The notes: generated from the sequence alone by a model not told the origin. Shown: positions 1-25,604, numbered from the stretch's first letter. The stretch: 64,000 nucleotides of DNA from Monoplex corrugatus (GCA_030674185.1 CM060307.1:59413981-59477980), one strand, 5' to 3'. Numbers and translations: made by a program.

Positions 1-769
1 TTTATGAAGGTTTTGCCAGGGATAGACAGGAGCATAATCCCCTTGTAGTTCTTACCCTCTGTGCCACAGGTACTTTTTTTCTATCAGACCAAAGATCATA
101 TTTGATGTCAGTAGACAAGTCAAGGCCAGGTCTGCCGTTACAACTTCTGCTGGCAAATTCATCTGGACTACCCTTTTTAGCTTTCTTTAGATGAATGATG
201 TTTGTATATATATATGTGTGTGTCTGTGTCTTCGTCTTTGTTTGTCTTTGCTGAGCTATCAGTTTCTGGGTTAACCTTTCACTCTTTAACCCTATACACC
301 AGATTTAACCAGCTTCCTGCAGGAAACGAGTCATCTAGGCACTGCTGACGTTAAAAAAACATAACGACATCAGATCATGATCATCCTAAACAGTTTTGAG
401 GTAACAGCAGATACACTGGCCATATTATTTCTTGTGACTTTGGCCAAATACTGGCCAGGGAAACTGACAACTCCAGAAAAAAATGGAGAGGCATTTGAAA
501 CTGTACAGCAGAGCCCATCCTTAAACAGATCTGGCAGGACTGAGATTCTGGTTATTTACTGAGCAGTGTTCACATCATATGATGGGGAACTCCAGTTCCA
601 GCGTCTTACATGGCCAAATCACCATACAGGTTTGAAGAACTCTTTACTGACAACACCAGACTGAACAAGATTCTGCAACTGAAAACATTTAATATTATAA
701 ATGGCTGAGTCAGGAAATAACCATCATGCTTGGAATATTTTCTTTTTTGTTTGTTTGTTTCTTATTCAG
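1..769. other. 5' flank or intron upstream of first PANK coding exon
   Basis: No coding exon was recognised here. The last ~35 bases before 770 are a T-rich tract ending in TTATTCAG, so this looks like an intron end rather than a promoter. One or more upstream (5'UTR or N-terminal) PANK exons probably lie here unrecognised or outside the window. Around 265-345 there is a short stretch (TTAACCTTTCACT, then CCAGCTTCCTGCAGGAA) that resembles the TTAA-bounded palindromic repeat near 63.3 kb. Confidence 0.5.
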
Positions 770-771
770 CC

Positions 772-13666
<12,895 letters not shown>

Positions 13667-14364
13667 ACATATAGGCAAAACTTCTTCGAGCAAACAGATC
13701 AAACTACCCACCACAAGTCTGTGCAAATTACTTGGGGCAAAACGATTTGAGAGCTGTCACATGCCTTGTGATATTGCATTGCATTTCTGAGCCACCTAGG
13801 ATAAATGTTTGAGTGTGTGACAACATGATAATGGAACAACAAATATATCACTTCTTGAAGATCTTTATGGATTTATTTGGTTTATAATTATTGATGTGTG
13901 GTCAGCCAAAGTCTGGTTGTTCATAGCAGGGTCTGTGTAGGTGATGAAACTGCTGCTTATGATGTGAAACAGATGTTTTACTGTTGCGGGTGACAATTTG
14001 GGATGAGATTTAATTGTTATTGAATGCCAGTTTGATCTTGAATAAAATAATTGAAGTTGAGGGATATTTAGGCTTGTGCCATGCAATCACGTAATCTTTG
14101 ATATGAGGTACAAATCATTGTTTTCAATTCCTTTTGTTTTTGTGTGTATGTGGATTTTCTTTTTCTCTGTATCTTTTAGCAAGATGTGATGTTTTTTCTA
14201 ATGCATGTTTTGATGAAAGTGATGAATGTGTTTTCTTCATCCATGAACGTTAGCAGAATCTGCTAGTAGATAAAACAGAGACTGATGAAATGTTACATCT
14301 ACTTCAACTTGTTCCTGATTGTGTTTTCACCCTTTCTTTTCATTAAGTAAATGTTTGTTTTTTT

Positions 14365-14590
14365 AAGGTAAAGGTTTTCCCATAACATGAGTAGTCATAG
14401 GGAGCAGGGTCTTAGAAACTTCAATGTCTGTCAGGGCCAGCATCATGAGGGTGGTGCCTATCTTCTCTTCCTAGTTTCTTTACTTTCCCATCCTTACAGA
14501 TGTTTAGGTACCTCTGTACAGCCAGATGGACTTAGCAGTGTATTCAAACCAAGGTATGGATTTGGTCACTCATCCATTCGGCAATTAAGT
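14365..14590 (-). mobile_element. SINE-like copy (family C)
   Basis: Shares GGGCCAGCATCATGAGGG, GGTGCCTATCTTCTCTTCC and CAGATGTTTAGGTACC-type text with 14,694-14,935. On the minus strand a GGTTTGAATAC-like B box lies near the high-coordinate end. Strongly diverged. Confidence 0.4.
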
Positions 14591-14693
14591 TTGATTGTGT
14601 TAACGTCAGCTTTCAGGATCAAGTACTTCAAGTTCAAACTGTTACGCTATCTGCTTTTCATGTAAAAAGGTTAAAATTGTACCATACCCTTTG

Positions 14694-14935
14694 AGATGGT
14701 AAGCCAGTGAGTTGGATGAGATGTCAGCATTTTGGGGGCCAGCATACCAAGGGTGATGCCCATCTCTCCCTCACTGCTTTCTCATCCTCAAATCTGAACA
14801 GGATCAGATAGTTGTTTCAGAGCTGGTTGGAATGGATGTCGCACACACAGAGTTTTTCACAAGCCAGATTTGAACCCATACAATCAGACTGGAAGACAGG
14901 TTCACTGGCAAGGCCAACCAGTCCTCTTGAATTTG
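14694..14935 (-). mobile_element. tRNA-derived SINE copy (family C)
   Basis: The minus strand begins with a tRNA-like head: A-box-like GACTGGTTGGCCTTGCCAGTG and, ~45 bases later, B-box-like GGGTTCAAATCTGGC. The body matches 14,365-14,590. Confidence 0.5.
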
Positions 14936-17088
14936 TAATGAATGTTAATGTTTTTCAAATTGCTGTCAAGTCATTTGTTATTTGTATGTCTGTAATGATT
15001 TTTTTTTCAAAATAACATACCAACAAAAGAAATTTGTTTATATTTTGATACTGATGGGTTTAATGTATAAACAAGAATGTGATTTATCCAGAGTTATGCT
15101 CAGATGTACCAAACAACATACCATTGTGTGAAGATTTTGACCTTGGGACCTTGATTTGCTGGGTTAATTGTCCTCAAAATACTTGAACCTTGATTTCTGT
15201 AGCTGTGAATAAGTTGTTCTCAGAATGGTAATACCTAGCTTGACAATAGTGTAAGCCCTTCCTAACTCTCGGTTTTAAATTGATTCAGTCCTTTCACTGT
15301 CTCACTCTGCAGGAAGCTGGTGGACTGGGTGAGGGAGTGAAATGGTTAAGTACATCATGATTGTCAGTCGAGATACAGATTCAAGTACTAATGACTGACT
15401 GAGATAGTAAATACTCAGATACTGAACTACTGAGAAAGGTATACAGAATATTGCAATATTGATTTGGCATATGATGACTGGAAAAAATATGTACTCGAGC
15501 AACATGAGTCTTTTGTAGCAGGACAAATTGCATAATTTGGAAAAGTTAATATCGGACAAATAGGTAGGCCTACTTCAGACAATTGTGGGGGGTAAAAACT
15601 AGCATTTGATTCATACCCCACAAGAACAGTTGAGCTTGCCGTGTTTCTTATGTGTTAGTTAGTTTAAAATAGTAACTGATGGGTTTGTGGTTGGGTGAAA
15701 CAACATTTTTATGTTCACCAGTAACTTGTTTACAGTTCTTTATACCACTGGCATGTAGGGCAGTCACAAAGGTTTCCTGGGCAGCAACAAAGGTTATCTG
15801 CTTTGTCTGTGTTAACAGAAATCATTAATGTGTGTGTGTGCGATTAGGGGTAATACTTAATTGGTCCACTTCAGCCCTTAAGCTGCTGGATTGTTATCTC
15901 CAGGGAACGAACCTTAGCATTGGGATATAGAAAAAAAACAAACTATTGTCTCCCATGTAGAAATATGAAGAAAAAACCCTGTTGTGGTCCATGTCTCACT
16001 TGTCGACATCACCAGGTTTGGTGTTGGCCGCTGCACATTTTGACACCACCATTTCCTTCCAGGCCACTCCGTCTTGACTTTCGTGGACAATTTCTTGAGT
16101 ATGTAGACCACTGATGTAGGTTTGTGTTCTTGGTGTATGAAATTGGAGGTCTGCCTTTCTTCCTTTTTGTACTGTTTTCCCTTGAAAAATGGTTGCCATG
16201 AGGTCCGTGTTCTGGCTGCATGAGACATGGCCAATGTATTTTATTTTTTTCTTGTGTGGTCCATGTAGCCTCCCTATTTCCACGATGCTGGTAGGGTTAG
16301 GGGAGTAACTAAAGCCTTAACAATATTTTTATGCTTCCATAAACCACAAGACTTGGACATAGCCATTACAAGATCTAGTCTTTTGCTCTGTTAATATATT
16401 GACTTGCACTGTGTACATTAACACAAGCAGATTGTCTGGGATAAGTGAGTGCATTAATGTCTAATGTCAGGTCAGTTACCAGTTTTTAAATGCTATTTTC
16501 AGTCTCAATGCTACATTCACTTGACAGTCACATAGATGGGTCTGTTGTGTTTCTGTATTTTTTTAAAATTGTATAACCAATATACATTCATTATTGTTTA
16601 TGGTAATGTAATTTGTTAAGGTCCATGGTATGCTTTTCTGTGCTCAGATTTAATAATGTAATGTATTTGCCATGTGAGTAGTCAATATAATTATGTATTG
16701 TCATATGTCCTGCACGGCTGTTCCCGAGCAAGATTTTAGTTTGAGAGCAGGAGCGGCGGAGGGGAGGGTGATGGGACAACACCAAACTTACCTAATAAGT
16801 ATTTAGTTGTCCGCAAGGATCGTTATCAACTTGTTTAGTAAGTATCCCATCACTTTGATATGGCACAGATTTCTCTCACAGTACTAAGACAGCAGCCTTC
16901 TTTCACACAGAACCAGCAGACATCCATTTGCCAGTTCTAATTACCACTTCCGTCACAGATACACACGCACAACTATTAAAATACGACAAACACACACACT
17001 AACAACATCAACAGTAACAACAACAACGGATAACAGGAATAAATACAGTTTCAGTGTAAAAAATCTAAATAAAACGATGAAACTGAGT

Positions 17089-17092
<4 letters not shown>

Positions 17093-17121
<29 letters not shown>

Positions 17122-17230
17122 ACCACCACCACCACCACCACCACCACCATCACCACCACACCACACACAACACAACACACAACACAACACAACACAACAC
17201 AACACAACACAACACAACACAACACAACAC

Positions 17231-17316
<86 letters not shown>
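17093..17316 (+). repeat. Composite A/C microsatellite: (CA)n-(CAC)n-(ACACA)n-(CA)n
   Basis: More than 220 bp of almost pure A and C on one strand, switching unit from CA to CAC/CCA to ACACA (about 15 units) and back to CA, followed by a T run (17,339-17,352). Confidence 0.97.
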
Positions 17317-17320
<4 letters not shown>

Positions 17321-17515
17321 CCAAAAAAGCAAAAATTTTTTTTTTTTTTTTAATAAATAAATAAATAAGTAACAAAAGAAATTAAACAGAACAGCAACCA
17401 AAACAAAAGACACAACAACAGCAAAACAACTTGAAAATATTTTCACTCACGTGCTGTTTCACGTGAAATGAATCCAGTATAGAAAGGTAGATGAAATACA
17501 GCAAAAAGTAGGCCG

Positions 17516-17531
17516 CACACACACAAACAAA

Positions 17532-17570
<39 letters not shown>

Positions 17571-17579
17571 CACACACAC

Positions 17580-17663
<84 letters not shown>
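17516..17663 (+). repeat. (CA)n microsatellite
   Basis: About 148 bp of CA dinucleotides with a few CAA interruptions (near 17,570-17,583). Confidence 0.97.
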
Positions 17664-17664
<1 letters not shown>

Positions 17665-18054
17665 CACACAGTGAGAAATGATGACACTCACTTACTCTAT
17701 AAGCGAAGCACAAACTCAAACTATAACTAAATAAGTAATTTATAGCTGCGCTTGGTCAAATGATAAATAAACAATAAGGATTCCAAAAAATGAACTGACA
17801 AATAGAGCACAATTTCGTTCTACACAATGCCAAAGTTGATGATAAAATGGCTTAATCACTGTACAGCGCAGTATTAATCCTCTGTTTCCCTTGCCAGTAA
17901 ACTAAGGAATGTGAAAACACATGGCTATGGGGTAAGGGCGGACGTCGTGATATCGGCATCTGGTGCCAAGCTGGCCGACCAACTAAAAGGCGAAAAAGGG
18001 AGCTACTGAAACAGCCATGCTTGTCTATACAATTATGTATTGTCATTTGTCCTG

Positions 18055-21000
18055 TCAGTTACATTATCTTTTTATGTATGGTTAAAGGTGTAGTTATGAC
18101 AATATACTTTCTGTCCATGCAACTGCATGTGTAATTCCATGTATATCAGTGTCACATGTAACCTTCTATCGACCGGTGTGTGAGAACTGTCAAACGTCTC
18201 AAGTAAGGTATATGTTGGAATACACATACATAAGTCCTGTCACTGTCATGGTTTCCCCATTTCCTCAAACTCACACTTCTTTGTGAAAGTAGTCTAATTC
18301 TTTCACATCACACCTCATGGAGTTTGCATAAATATGCCACATTTTCTTTACTCTGTCTAGCAGTAATAAATTGTGATGCTCTCTACACTCATTGATAATT
18401 TTGTGCTGACTGTAACCTCTCTTGGTAAAAAAGTGTGGTGGTAGATAAAGCTTGCAATAAACAGTGGGCATATGGGGTATGGAAATTGCAGGAAACTGCT
18501 TGATTGGCAGTGAAAGGGTTAACTCTCGCTATGAGAGTCGGAATTCTCGATCATGTCTCAACAACGCTTGTCTACAAGCGTTGGAGAAATCCAATTGAGT
18601 TTTGAAAATTCGCCGGGCTTTCAGTATTTCCGTTAACCGAAACTAATAGTTAGAAGTAGATTCTTTGGTCATTTCTAGCCTCATTTCAGGCCATGAGGTC
18701 ACTGTACTACACAGTTGGTGAGTGGACAGTGCAAAGTTCACGACCCACTATCTCTGCAGCGAAGCAGACGACGGAAAAGCAAACGGCCGAACGCTACTCA
18801 ACAACTCGGCACTGCTCAACACGATCTCTTCCTTCAGTGCACGTGGAGTGTGTGCACGTTGGATTTTATGAAATTTCATTCAAAATGTGACTGTAGGAAC
18901 TGATGTATTGACCTGACTGTATTTTTAAGACATTTTTCACATGAAAATGTCTCTAATTTTACTTGTACCATTACTTAGCAACCATGAGGGTTAGACAGTT
19001 GAAACTTCAGCATTTTATACACCAATCTTTTGATATATGACCTGCCAAATTTCAAAACTCTGATTTCATTTGTTTGTATGAGAATTTTTCTCATGACATA
19101 TACAAATGGTTCCTATCAGGGGAACGGCAAGGGGCATAATTGTACGTAGCAAGTGAGTTAAACAGCTTGGAAGTTTTCTACCCAAACTTGCTGCAATCTA
19201 AGCAGCCACTCTGGAACAACTGTCTATCCCATACAAATAATGCAAATGGGAACACTAGAATTTTTCAACACAGATGTAGAAATCAGATATTTGTAACTGT
19301 TCCTAAAATCAATGTAACTGAAAGCTGATGACATATATATACATGTTACACATTTATATTCATTATTGTAAGATTGTTTACCAGGCTAGAGGACATTTTA
19401 CTTGCTCACTTGTGCAAGGCATATATGATATGCATTCATGAATGGACCAGGGTACAAGAGTTTGTGTGGTACATGAATATGTACAGCACTATTTGAGGAG
19501 GATCATGATGCTTGATAAAACACAGAGACTGTCTTGTTGCTGTGGTATTGTTGAGCGCGTTTACTGATTTGGTCATCTTTTTTTTTTCTTTTTGGTTTGC
19601 TTCAGTACTTTATGGATCATTTGAGATATGTGCATTTAGAGTCAGATATGATTAATAATACAATGAGCATTGAATGATATACATGTGGCTATAAATGTGA
19701 CCAATATAATGCAAAGAACATGTTCATTATTGAGTGAGATTGTGAGTGAGGAACTGTTTTGCTTTGGATTACTGTGTCTATCCTTTTTTTTTTCCGAACA
19801 CCATTTTTCATTATTTTTAAGGTAAACTTTATTTCATTGAGAAATAAAGCAAGTGCACTCGAAAGGGGTCATACTTTTAATGACATAGTTTGTTGTTAGT
19901 GTTCTTGTTATTGTCCTTTATTTTAAAAACTTTTTTCTTTTTTATGTTCTGATTTTTCTTGGATGCTTTTATGTACATTGTTTTGCCCACCCACACTGTG
20001 CAAGCGGTATGTTACTGCACAATTTATGTAGAGAATGTTGTATAATCATGAGAAAGGAAACCAGATTAGATAATAGTATGAAAGTTTTTAACAGTTTTTC
20101 TACTGATAAATTTTGTTGTCAGTATTTTTTGTACTTTATTTTTCACTGTGGAACTGCCAGCGTCACAGCAAATTTTGACTCCTATACATGTGCAATTCAG
20201 TTTGAAACTTCCATTTCTATGAATTCTGTGAAGTAAACCAACTAGAACTAAATTAGAAGTTGATAAATAGCAATTCTGTGACACATGTGCACATTTCATG
20301 TCTTAATAAGGAACATGGTTCATAAAGTGTTCATCCCAAAATTGTGCTTTCAATCCTGTCATTGCCTGTTGAGTTGGTTATAAACTTGTAGGTTCTTATT
20401 GTATTCTGGTTGCATTTCACTGGCATCAGGCTGTACACAAAATGTTTTTGAAATGAAATACTGCATTCTTATGAACATAATTTTTCAGATTTATGTAGAA
20501 TTTCATACACACCATTGAGATGTTGCTTTCTTTAGTATGTGATTGTAATGGCTCAGTACATGCAATTTTGCTTGTTTTGTTACACTATTATTATCATTTT
20601 CCTTGAATATGATGAGTGTACAGGGAGGAAAACTCCTCTTCTTTTCTTTTTGTTTTTTCAATCCAGATTTGCACTTTTTCATCCTTTTTGTATTGAAAAA
20701 ATGTCAAATTGTTTTTGGTACACCAGAACAGTTTCAGTTTCAGATTGACCAAGAAGGCCACACAGTGCACAATTGATTTCATAGTGCCACACCACAAATT
20801 TCAGGAAAGAGAAGAACAAACTTCAGATAATGAAATAGTAGGACATGAAGAGTAAGACCATGTGTCCTTTTATTTTCACAGTGGTGATGGCATGTGTAAT
20901 GGACAGGAAAGTTATAAATGACTGCATCATAAGATTTGTCTGTTGCTATATGACCAATGGCTCTTTACCAAAGTTGGTTCAGTGAGTTGCCCAGTTGGAA

Positions 21001-21586
21001 ATTTCAAAAACAGATGTAAATAATCATAACCATGTTTAGTCATAATGACTGGATACATGACAGTTATCAACACAGTCACTCAGTTGTTCTAGGACAGATT
21101 TTTAATAATGATGACCAGATATTGGTAACTGGAAGTTGACGCATGTCATGGGGGAGTGAAAGGTTTAAAATGTTTGTGCACCCTCTTGTAACCATTTGAC
21201 TTGTTGCCTTTTTTCTGTTTTAATTTTTATTTGCATTTCTGTCTCTTTGAAGTGTCATATCTGTAGTGTCATTCTCAAGTCAAATAAGTCTTAATTTTAC
21301 ACTATTGTTGAATGGGCAATGTAGACCACTTATAGTCTTGTTTAGCGTTTTTTCATATATTCTTAATTTTGTGCATTTATTGATGTCAGTCCAGATCTTC
21401 AATGTTTCTTGGTATTTTTGTTTTTATAATAAAAGGGTCTAAAGACAAAAGGATGATTAATATTAATTGTTATTTCATCTTTTTCAAAACTGTGTTGAGT
21501 TAAGAAAAAACATGTATTCCTCTTGGTCATATGTGCCAATGTGTATGTGTGTGCGTTTGTAGAGGCTGTGCAGTCTGTTTATTGTT
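18055..21586. other. AT-rich intergenic stretch
   Basis: No gene recognised. TTAA-adjacent terminal motifs occur at 18,505-18,522 (GGCAGTGAAAGGGTTAA) and 21,150-21,176 (GGGGAGTGAAAGGTTTAAA). They look like right ends of piggyBac-type non-autonomous elements. A block at 18,530-18,890 is less AT-rich and contains short unrecognised open frames. A ~50-bp segment near 19,970 recurs near 28,530 (ATTGTTTTGC.CACACTGTG). Confidence 0.6.
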
Positions 21587-22246
21587 TAACCCTCTTGTAT
21601 TTGTATTCTAGAGAGCTGAACTGACTCTAGATTTCAAATTTTCTCAAGCTTTTTCCTCCAAAATATGGTTACTTTGTTCATGAGTACATTGTGAGTATGT
21701 CTGATCAGATATGAAGCTAGAAATTGTCAGGTGTCAGTAAACATGCTTTACTTGCATATCCAAGTGAGTATGTCTTTCAAATCACTGTCTGTCGTGTCAT
21801 TGTCACCAAAGATGTTACCAAACATGAATAAATAAGTGACACATTTATGAGAACAAGAGAAGCACACCTATGCTTGACCACAACACATACAGATGAGTAA
21901 TGAATTAGAATATGGCATACCTAAAGTGTCTAACAGCATTTTCATGTGATAGTAATCACAGTGGTCACCAAATGTCACCAAGTACTCCTCAGGTATTTAC
22001 ACAGTTTGTTCAGGTAGCTTTTTTTCACTATTTTCTTTTCCATGACTAAACTACATTCAATGTTCATACTACAGTTTACTAATTGTCAGTACAAAAACAA
22101 AAAGAAATAATCTAAAGGTTTGGCATCAGCTGGCAATGTACGATTTGGTCCGACCAGGAGATCAAATTTTTTTACTGTCAGTTGAACCATACTAGGTGCC
22201 ATGATCAATGGAATGTGGCCAGTGGTGTGTTATCTTCTGTGTTCAT

Positions 22247-22423
22247 CTACTCTCCTAAATCACAGTTTTCATCATCTTCTTCCTCACCAACCTCAATATC
22301 TGACTCAGCTGCATCTTCTTTGTGTTTTTCTAATTCACAAACAGTAGTATTTAATTCCTCCTCTGAATAATCTGGAGAATCATCTATATCCTGAAAACCG
22401 TCTGCTGCAAAGGGCATCGCCAT
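22247..22423 (-). pseudogene. Short acidic ORF, possible piggyBac-like transposase N-terminus
   Basis: 58 codons on the minus strand from ATG 22,423, beginning MAMPFAADGFQDIDDSPDYS and containing ESDIEVGEEEDDEN before a TAG. The composition is strongly acidic with no repeats. Acidic N-terminal tails are usual in piggyBac transposases, but no catalytic domain follows. The interval is bounded by a TTAACCCTCTTG at 21,587 and a CTGAAAGGGATAA at 22,685-22,697, both loosely like TTAA-flanked piggyBac termini. The 250 bases upstream of the ATG are CpG-richer than the surroundings. It could equally be a small unrelated acidic protein. Confidence 0.35.
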
Positions 22424-22995
22424 TTTTTCACACGCTACGTTGTATGAATGAAAATACCCCCATCACTCTTTTACACGCTTGATTTGTAGTGAATGGATGT
22501 GTGTGTAGTTTTCAATTTACCAAGATCATCTCATTGGATGATAACTAGGTTGCCAGTGTGAGAAACACGCGGTCAGTGCGTGATCAAAATAGCCTGTGCA
22601 CGTGGCCAACTTTTACAGTCGGGTGCGACCGTAACTAAGCGCCAGCCAGCGCTGTCGGAACGGTCAGCTGCAGCCGTACCGAAGCTGAAAGGGATAATTG
22701 AATGATCAACAGTATTGTGTGTAATAGCTCAGACTGATGGAACATGTGTGACCTGTATATACAATAACAGTTTTCAAGTTTTCACAGCTAAATTAATATA
22801 CCGAATGGAACCAATTTGACAAGAAGTGACAACATAATTTTTCTGAACTGTATTAAAGCTTGAATTGACTCTAACAGTTAATTTGCAGATTGTACTCAGA
22901 ATTAAATGACCAAGATAAATCTTTGCCTTGGATGGTGACTTTTATTTTTATGTTGTACAGATGTCTGCTTAAAAAACAAAGATTTCAAAACATAT

Positions 22996-23300
22996 CAGGC
23001 GTGGCAGACGAATAAATAAACAGTGGACTTCCAAACGGAAGATCTGGGTTTAATCCTCCCAAACACCTCTGCCTGGCTGGTAAAAAGGGGGGATTTTTTC
23101 TGATCTCCCTGGTCAGCATGTGTGCAGATCTACATGTTTGTATATATGTATACTATATGTATACAGAATATCAAATATGCATGTTAAAGATCCAGTAAGT
23201 CATATCAGTGGCTGGCATATGGAAACATCTAGTATGCAAGCAATGGCAGATTTGAAAAACTGGCTTTTAGCTAATAACTTATACTGTTGGAAAATACATT
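22996..23300 (+). mobile_element. tRNA-derived SINE (family A)
   Basis: Degenerate tRNA-like head (GGCGTGGCAGACGAATAAAT .. GATCTGGGTTTAATCC), then GCCTGGCTGGTAAAAAGG, CTGATCTCCCTGGTCAGC, CAGAATATCAAATATGCATG, TTAAAGATCC.GTAAGTCA. The ordered motifs are shared with 23,488-23,790 and, inverted, with 29,215-29,430. Confidence 0.65.
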
Positions 23301-23487
23301 ATTATTATCGTTATTATCAATATCATCTTTCAAAATTATCTACAAAACCACAGGAGTAAATCTGATAACTTTCTTAGTCGAATCTTTGCGATTGATCTCG
23401 ATGTTTATATACGTGCATGTGTATGTTTTTTTGTGTATGTGTGAAAGATCTGTGTTTATGATATGATTTAAATACATTTTTCTTCAG

Positions 23488-23790
23488 TGGGCACCATGGT
23501 CAAGTGGGTAAGGTGTCAGACTCCCAAACGAAAGGTTTGGACTTGATCCTGCCTGGCTACCTCCTGCCTGGTGGGTAAATGGTGGAAATATTCCTGATCT
23601 CCTTAATCAGTATATTTGTAGACCTGCTAGTGCCCCAAAACCATGCAGAACATCAAACAGGCACTTTAAAGATCCTGTAAGTCATGACTCATGGCTATAT
23701 GAAAACACCCAGCATTGCACACCTACTGAAGACATAGTATCCAGATTGTGCAGCAGCATTTCGCCTGTGGGCAAAACAACATGTATATAT
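23488..23790 (+). mobile_element. tRNA-derived SINE (family A), well-preserved head
   Basis: Starts GGGCACCATGGTCAAGTGGG (A box TGGTCAAGTGG) with a B-box-like GGTTTGGACTTGATCC 40 bases on, then the family A body GCCTGGTGGGTAAA, CTGATCTCCTTAATCAG, CAGAACATCAAACAGGC, TAAAGATCCTGTAAGTCA. Confidence 0.7.
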
Positions 23791-24321
23791 GCATCGTAGA
23801 AAAAACTGAAATGCTTAAAAACATTTTTCTTCTGTATGTATTCTTCGTGGCTTAACGTACTAAGACTTCTTTCTGATTTCATTTTTGAAAGACTTGAAAA
23901 ATATTTCTTCCATACATATTCTTTGTGGACCAATGATTCTAGATTTGTTCCTGATGTCATGTTATTGTCTGTTATTATTCTGGATGAACTATGTTCATAT
24001 TGCATTGATATATATGCCCAGAATGGACTGTTTGCACTATACATCTAGAATTATTATTTTCAGTCTTTGGTCTGTGTTAGTCAAGCACAAATGTTATTAA
24101 ATGTCAGCAGTAAGGATTTTACATAATTAGTCAGAATTTTACCCTTATTTTTGCCTTTATAGATTCTAAATCTGTAGTATGCATTTCATTTCACAAGAAT
24201 TGCATAAGGACGTATATCAGATATTCTTAAAGAAAGGAATTTGATGAGTCTGTATTGATTACGTGCCAAATGAATTGTCAAAAGTTTTGATTTGGGATTA
24301 ACTTGTGTGTTATTTTATTTT

Positions 24322-24503
24322 AAAAACGGGGAAAGATAGTGTGTTGCTGTATGTAAAAACAAGGAAGGATAGTGTGTTGCTGTATGTAAAAATGAGGAAG
24401 GATAGTGTGTTGCTGTATGTAGAAACAAGGAAGGAAAGTGTGTTGCTGTATGTAAAAACAAGGAAGGATAGTGTGTTGCTGTATGTAAAAATGAGGAAGG
24501 ATA
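24322..24503 (+). repeat. 33-bp minisatellite, five full units and a partial sixth
   Basis: Units start at 24,322, 24,355, 24,388, 24,421, 24,454 and 24,487. Each reads AAAAACAAGGAAGGATAG then TGTGTTGCTGTATGT. Because 33 is a multiple of three it is open on the plus strand (repeat DSVLLYVKTRK) and in all three minus frames. Confidence 0.97.
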
Positions 24504-25513
24504 GAACACAAAAATGACATGGGAGTTTAAATGTCTTATTATGTATACATGTTTGTGTTTGGTTTGTTTTATTTTGTTTTATTTTATTATGATTGAATGT
24601 ACTTTTATTTTGATGGTAAAGAACAGTCACTATTCTGTATAAACTGTTTTTATGTTTACTTTTGCTTTTTGGGTACAGAGCATAGACAATTGGCTGAGAT
24701 ATGATGGACATGTAACCACAGTGTGTGAGTGTCATGTTATACATGTTACTAGTACTCTGTAGGAATTTTCAGTTTATGTACAGAGATTAGAGAGGTTCAC
24801 TACGGTCATATTTTAGACTGCCTCTTTTTGTGTTTGTCTGTGTCTGTCATTTCCTTTTTTCTCTTCTTCTGTTTTTCCCAGTTTATTTTTCAATGTTATC
24901 AAATTTTATATTTAAAAAGTAAAATATCCAGTGTCATTTAGGGTTATGTATGCCTCTTTTTTTTTGATCCTTTAAAAAATATGAGACATTGTTTTGGATT
25001 AATGTGTGGTGTGTGGTGGCAGATTTTTGGCAAGATTTTCTCATTTATTGATGGAGGTACACTAACTGGGGGTTATGTCTGATCCAGTCTGGTAATTTTC
25101 ATTGCATCTGATTAACCTTTTTTCTGTCTTTGTAAGACTTTTTTGCATTCATTTCAGTGAATTCTGTCCAAGTTTTGACAGTAGTAATCCACTGTGTAAA
25201 CATGTGTCTGTACAGATTCCTTGGCTGTAAAATGTTACTTTTCGTTATGTTTGACCAAAGAAGGAGTAGTCCAGCTGGAAGTGGGTATAATTTTTTGTTT
25301 GTTTGATTCACAGTTACGTCAGTGTGGTTTTGCTGTCATTTATATTTTTGTTTCAGTTATTTGCTTTCAATTTGGGAGTAAATTGTTTTGCTAAGGATTT
25401 GTGTTAAAGATTAATGTATGTTAGGGTTTAACGTTACAATGCAAGCACACAAACTTAGGCTGACATAGAATATGTTTAGTTTGCTTTGTATTTGTTTTGT
25501 GCTGTTCCTGTGT

Positions 25514-25548
25514 TTCTCTCTCTGTCTCACTCTCTCTGTCTCTCTCTC

Positions 25549-25602
<54 letters not shown>
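25514..25602 (+). repeat. (CT)n microsatellite
   Basis: Imperfect then perfect TCTC run, followed by a TCTG-rich segment to ~25,640. Confidence 0.97.

Positions 25603-25604
<2 letters not shown>

Larger units (their letters stand above)
13667..16680 (+). other. PANK 3' flank, probable 3'UTR at the start
   Basis: Non-coding. A candidate polyadenylation signal AATAAAATAA lies at 14,041, 375 bases after the stop; a longer 3'UTR cannot be excluded. Two diverged minus-strand SINE-like copies (14,365-14,590 and 14,694-14,935) and a fragment of the TTAA/GAGGGAGTGAAA repeat (15,285-15,347) are present. Confidence 0.6.
16681..18054. mobile_element. ~1.3-kb microsatellite-bearing insert flanked by direct repeats
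   Basis: The sequence AATTATGTATTGTCATATGT+CCTG at 16,689-16,712 recurs with one mismatch at 18,031-18,054; with diverged bases the match extends to ~32 bp. The interior begins GCACGGCTGTTCCC and ends with the near reverse complement GAAACAGCCATGC. The contents are non-coding, dominated by CA, CAC and CACAA arrays. The class is unknown: a non-autonomous element or a duplicated junction are both possible. Confidence 0.5.

Noticed and set aside
580..651. ATG-MGNSSSS-like frame ending at an apparent ATACAG|GT donor upstream of PANK exon 1
   Set aside because: Joining it to the exon at 770 is out of frame with [10 protein letters not shown] and soon stops, so it cannot be the N-terminal PANK coding exon.
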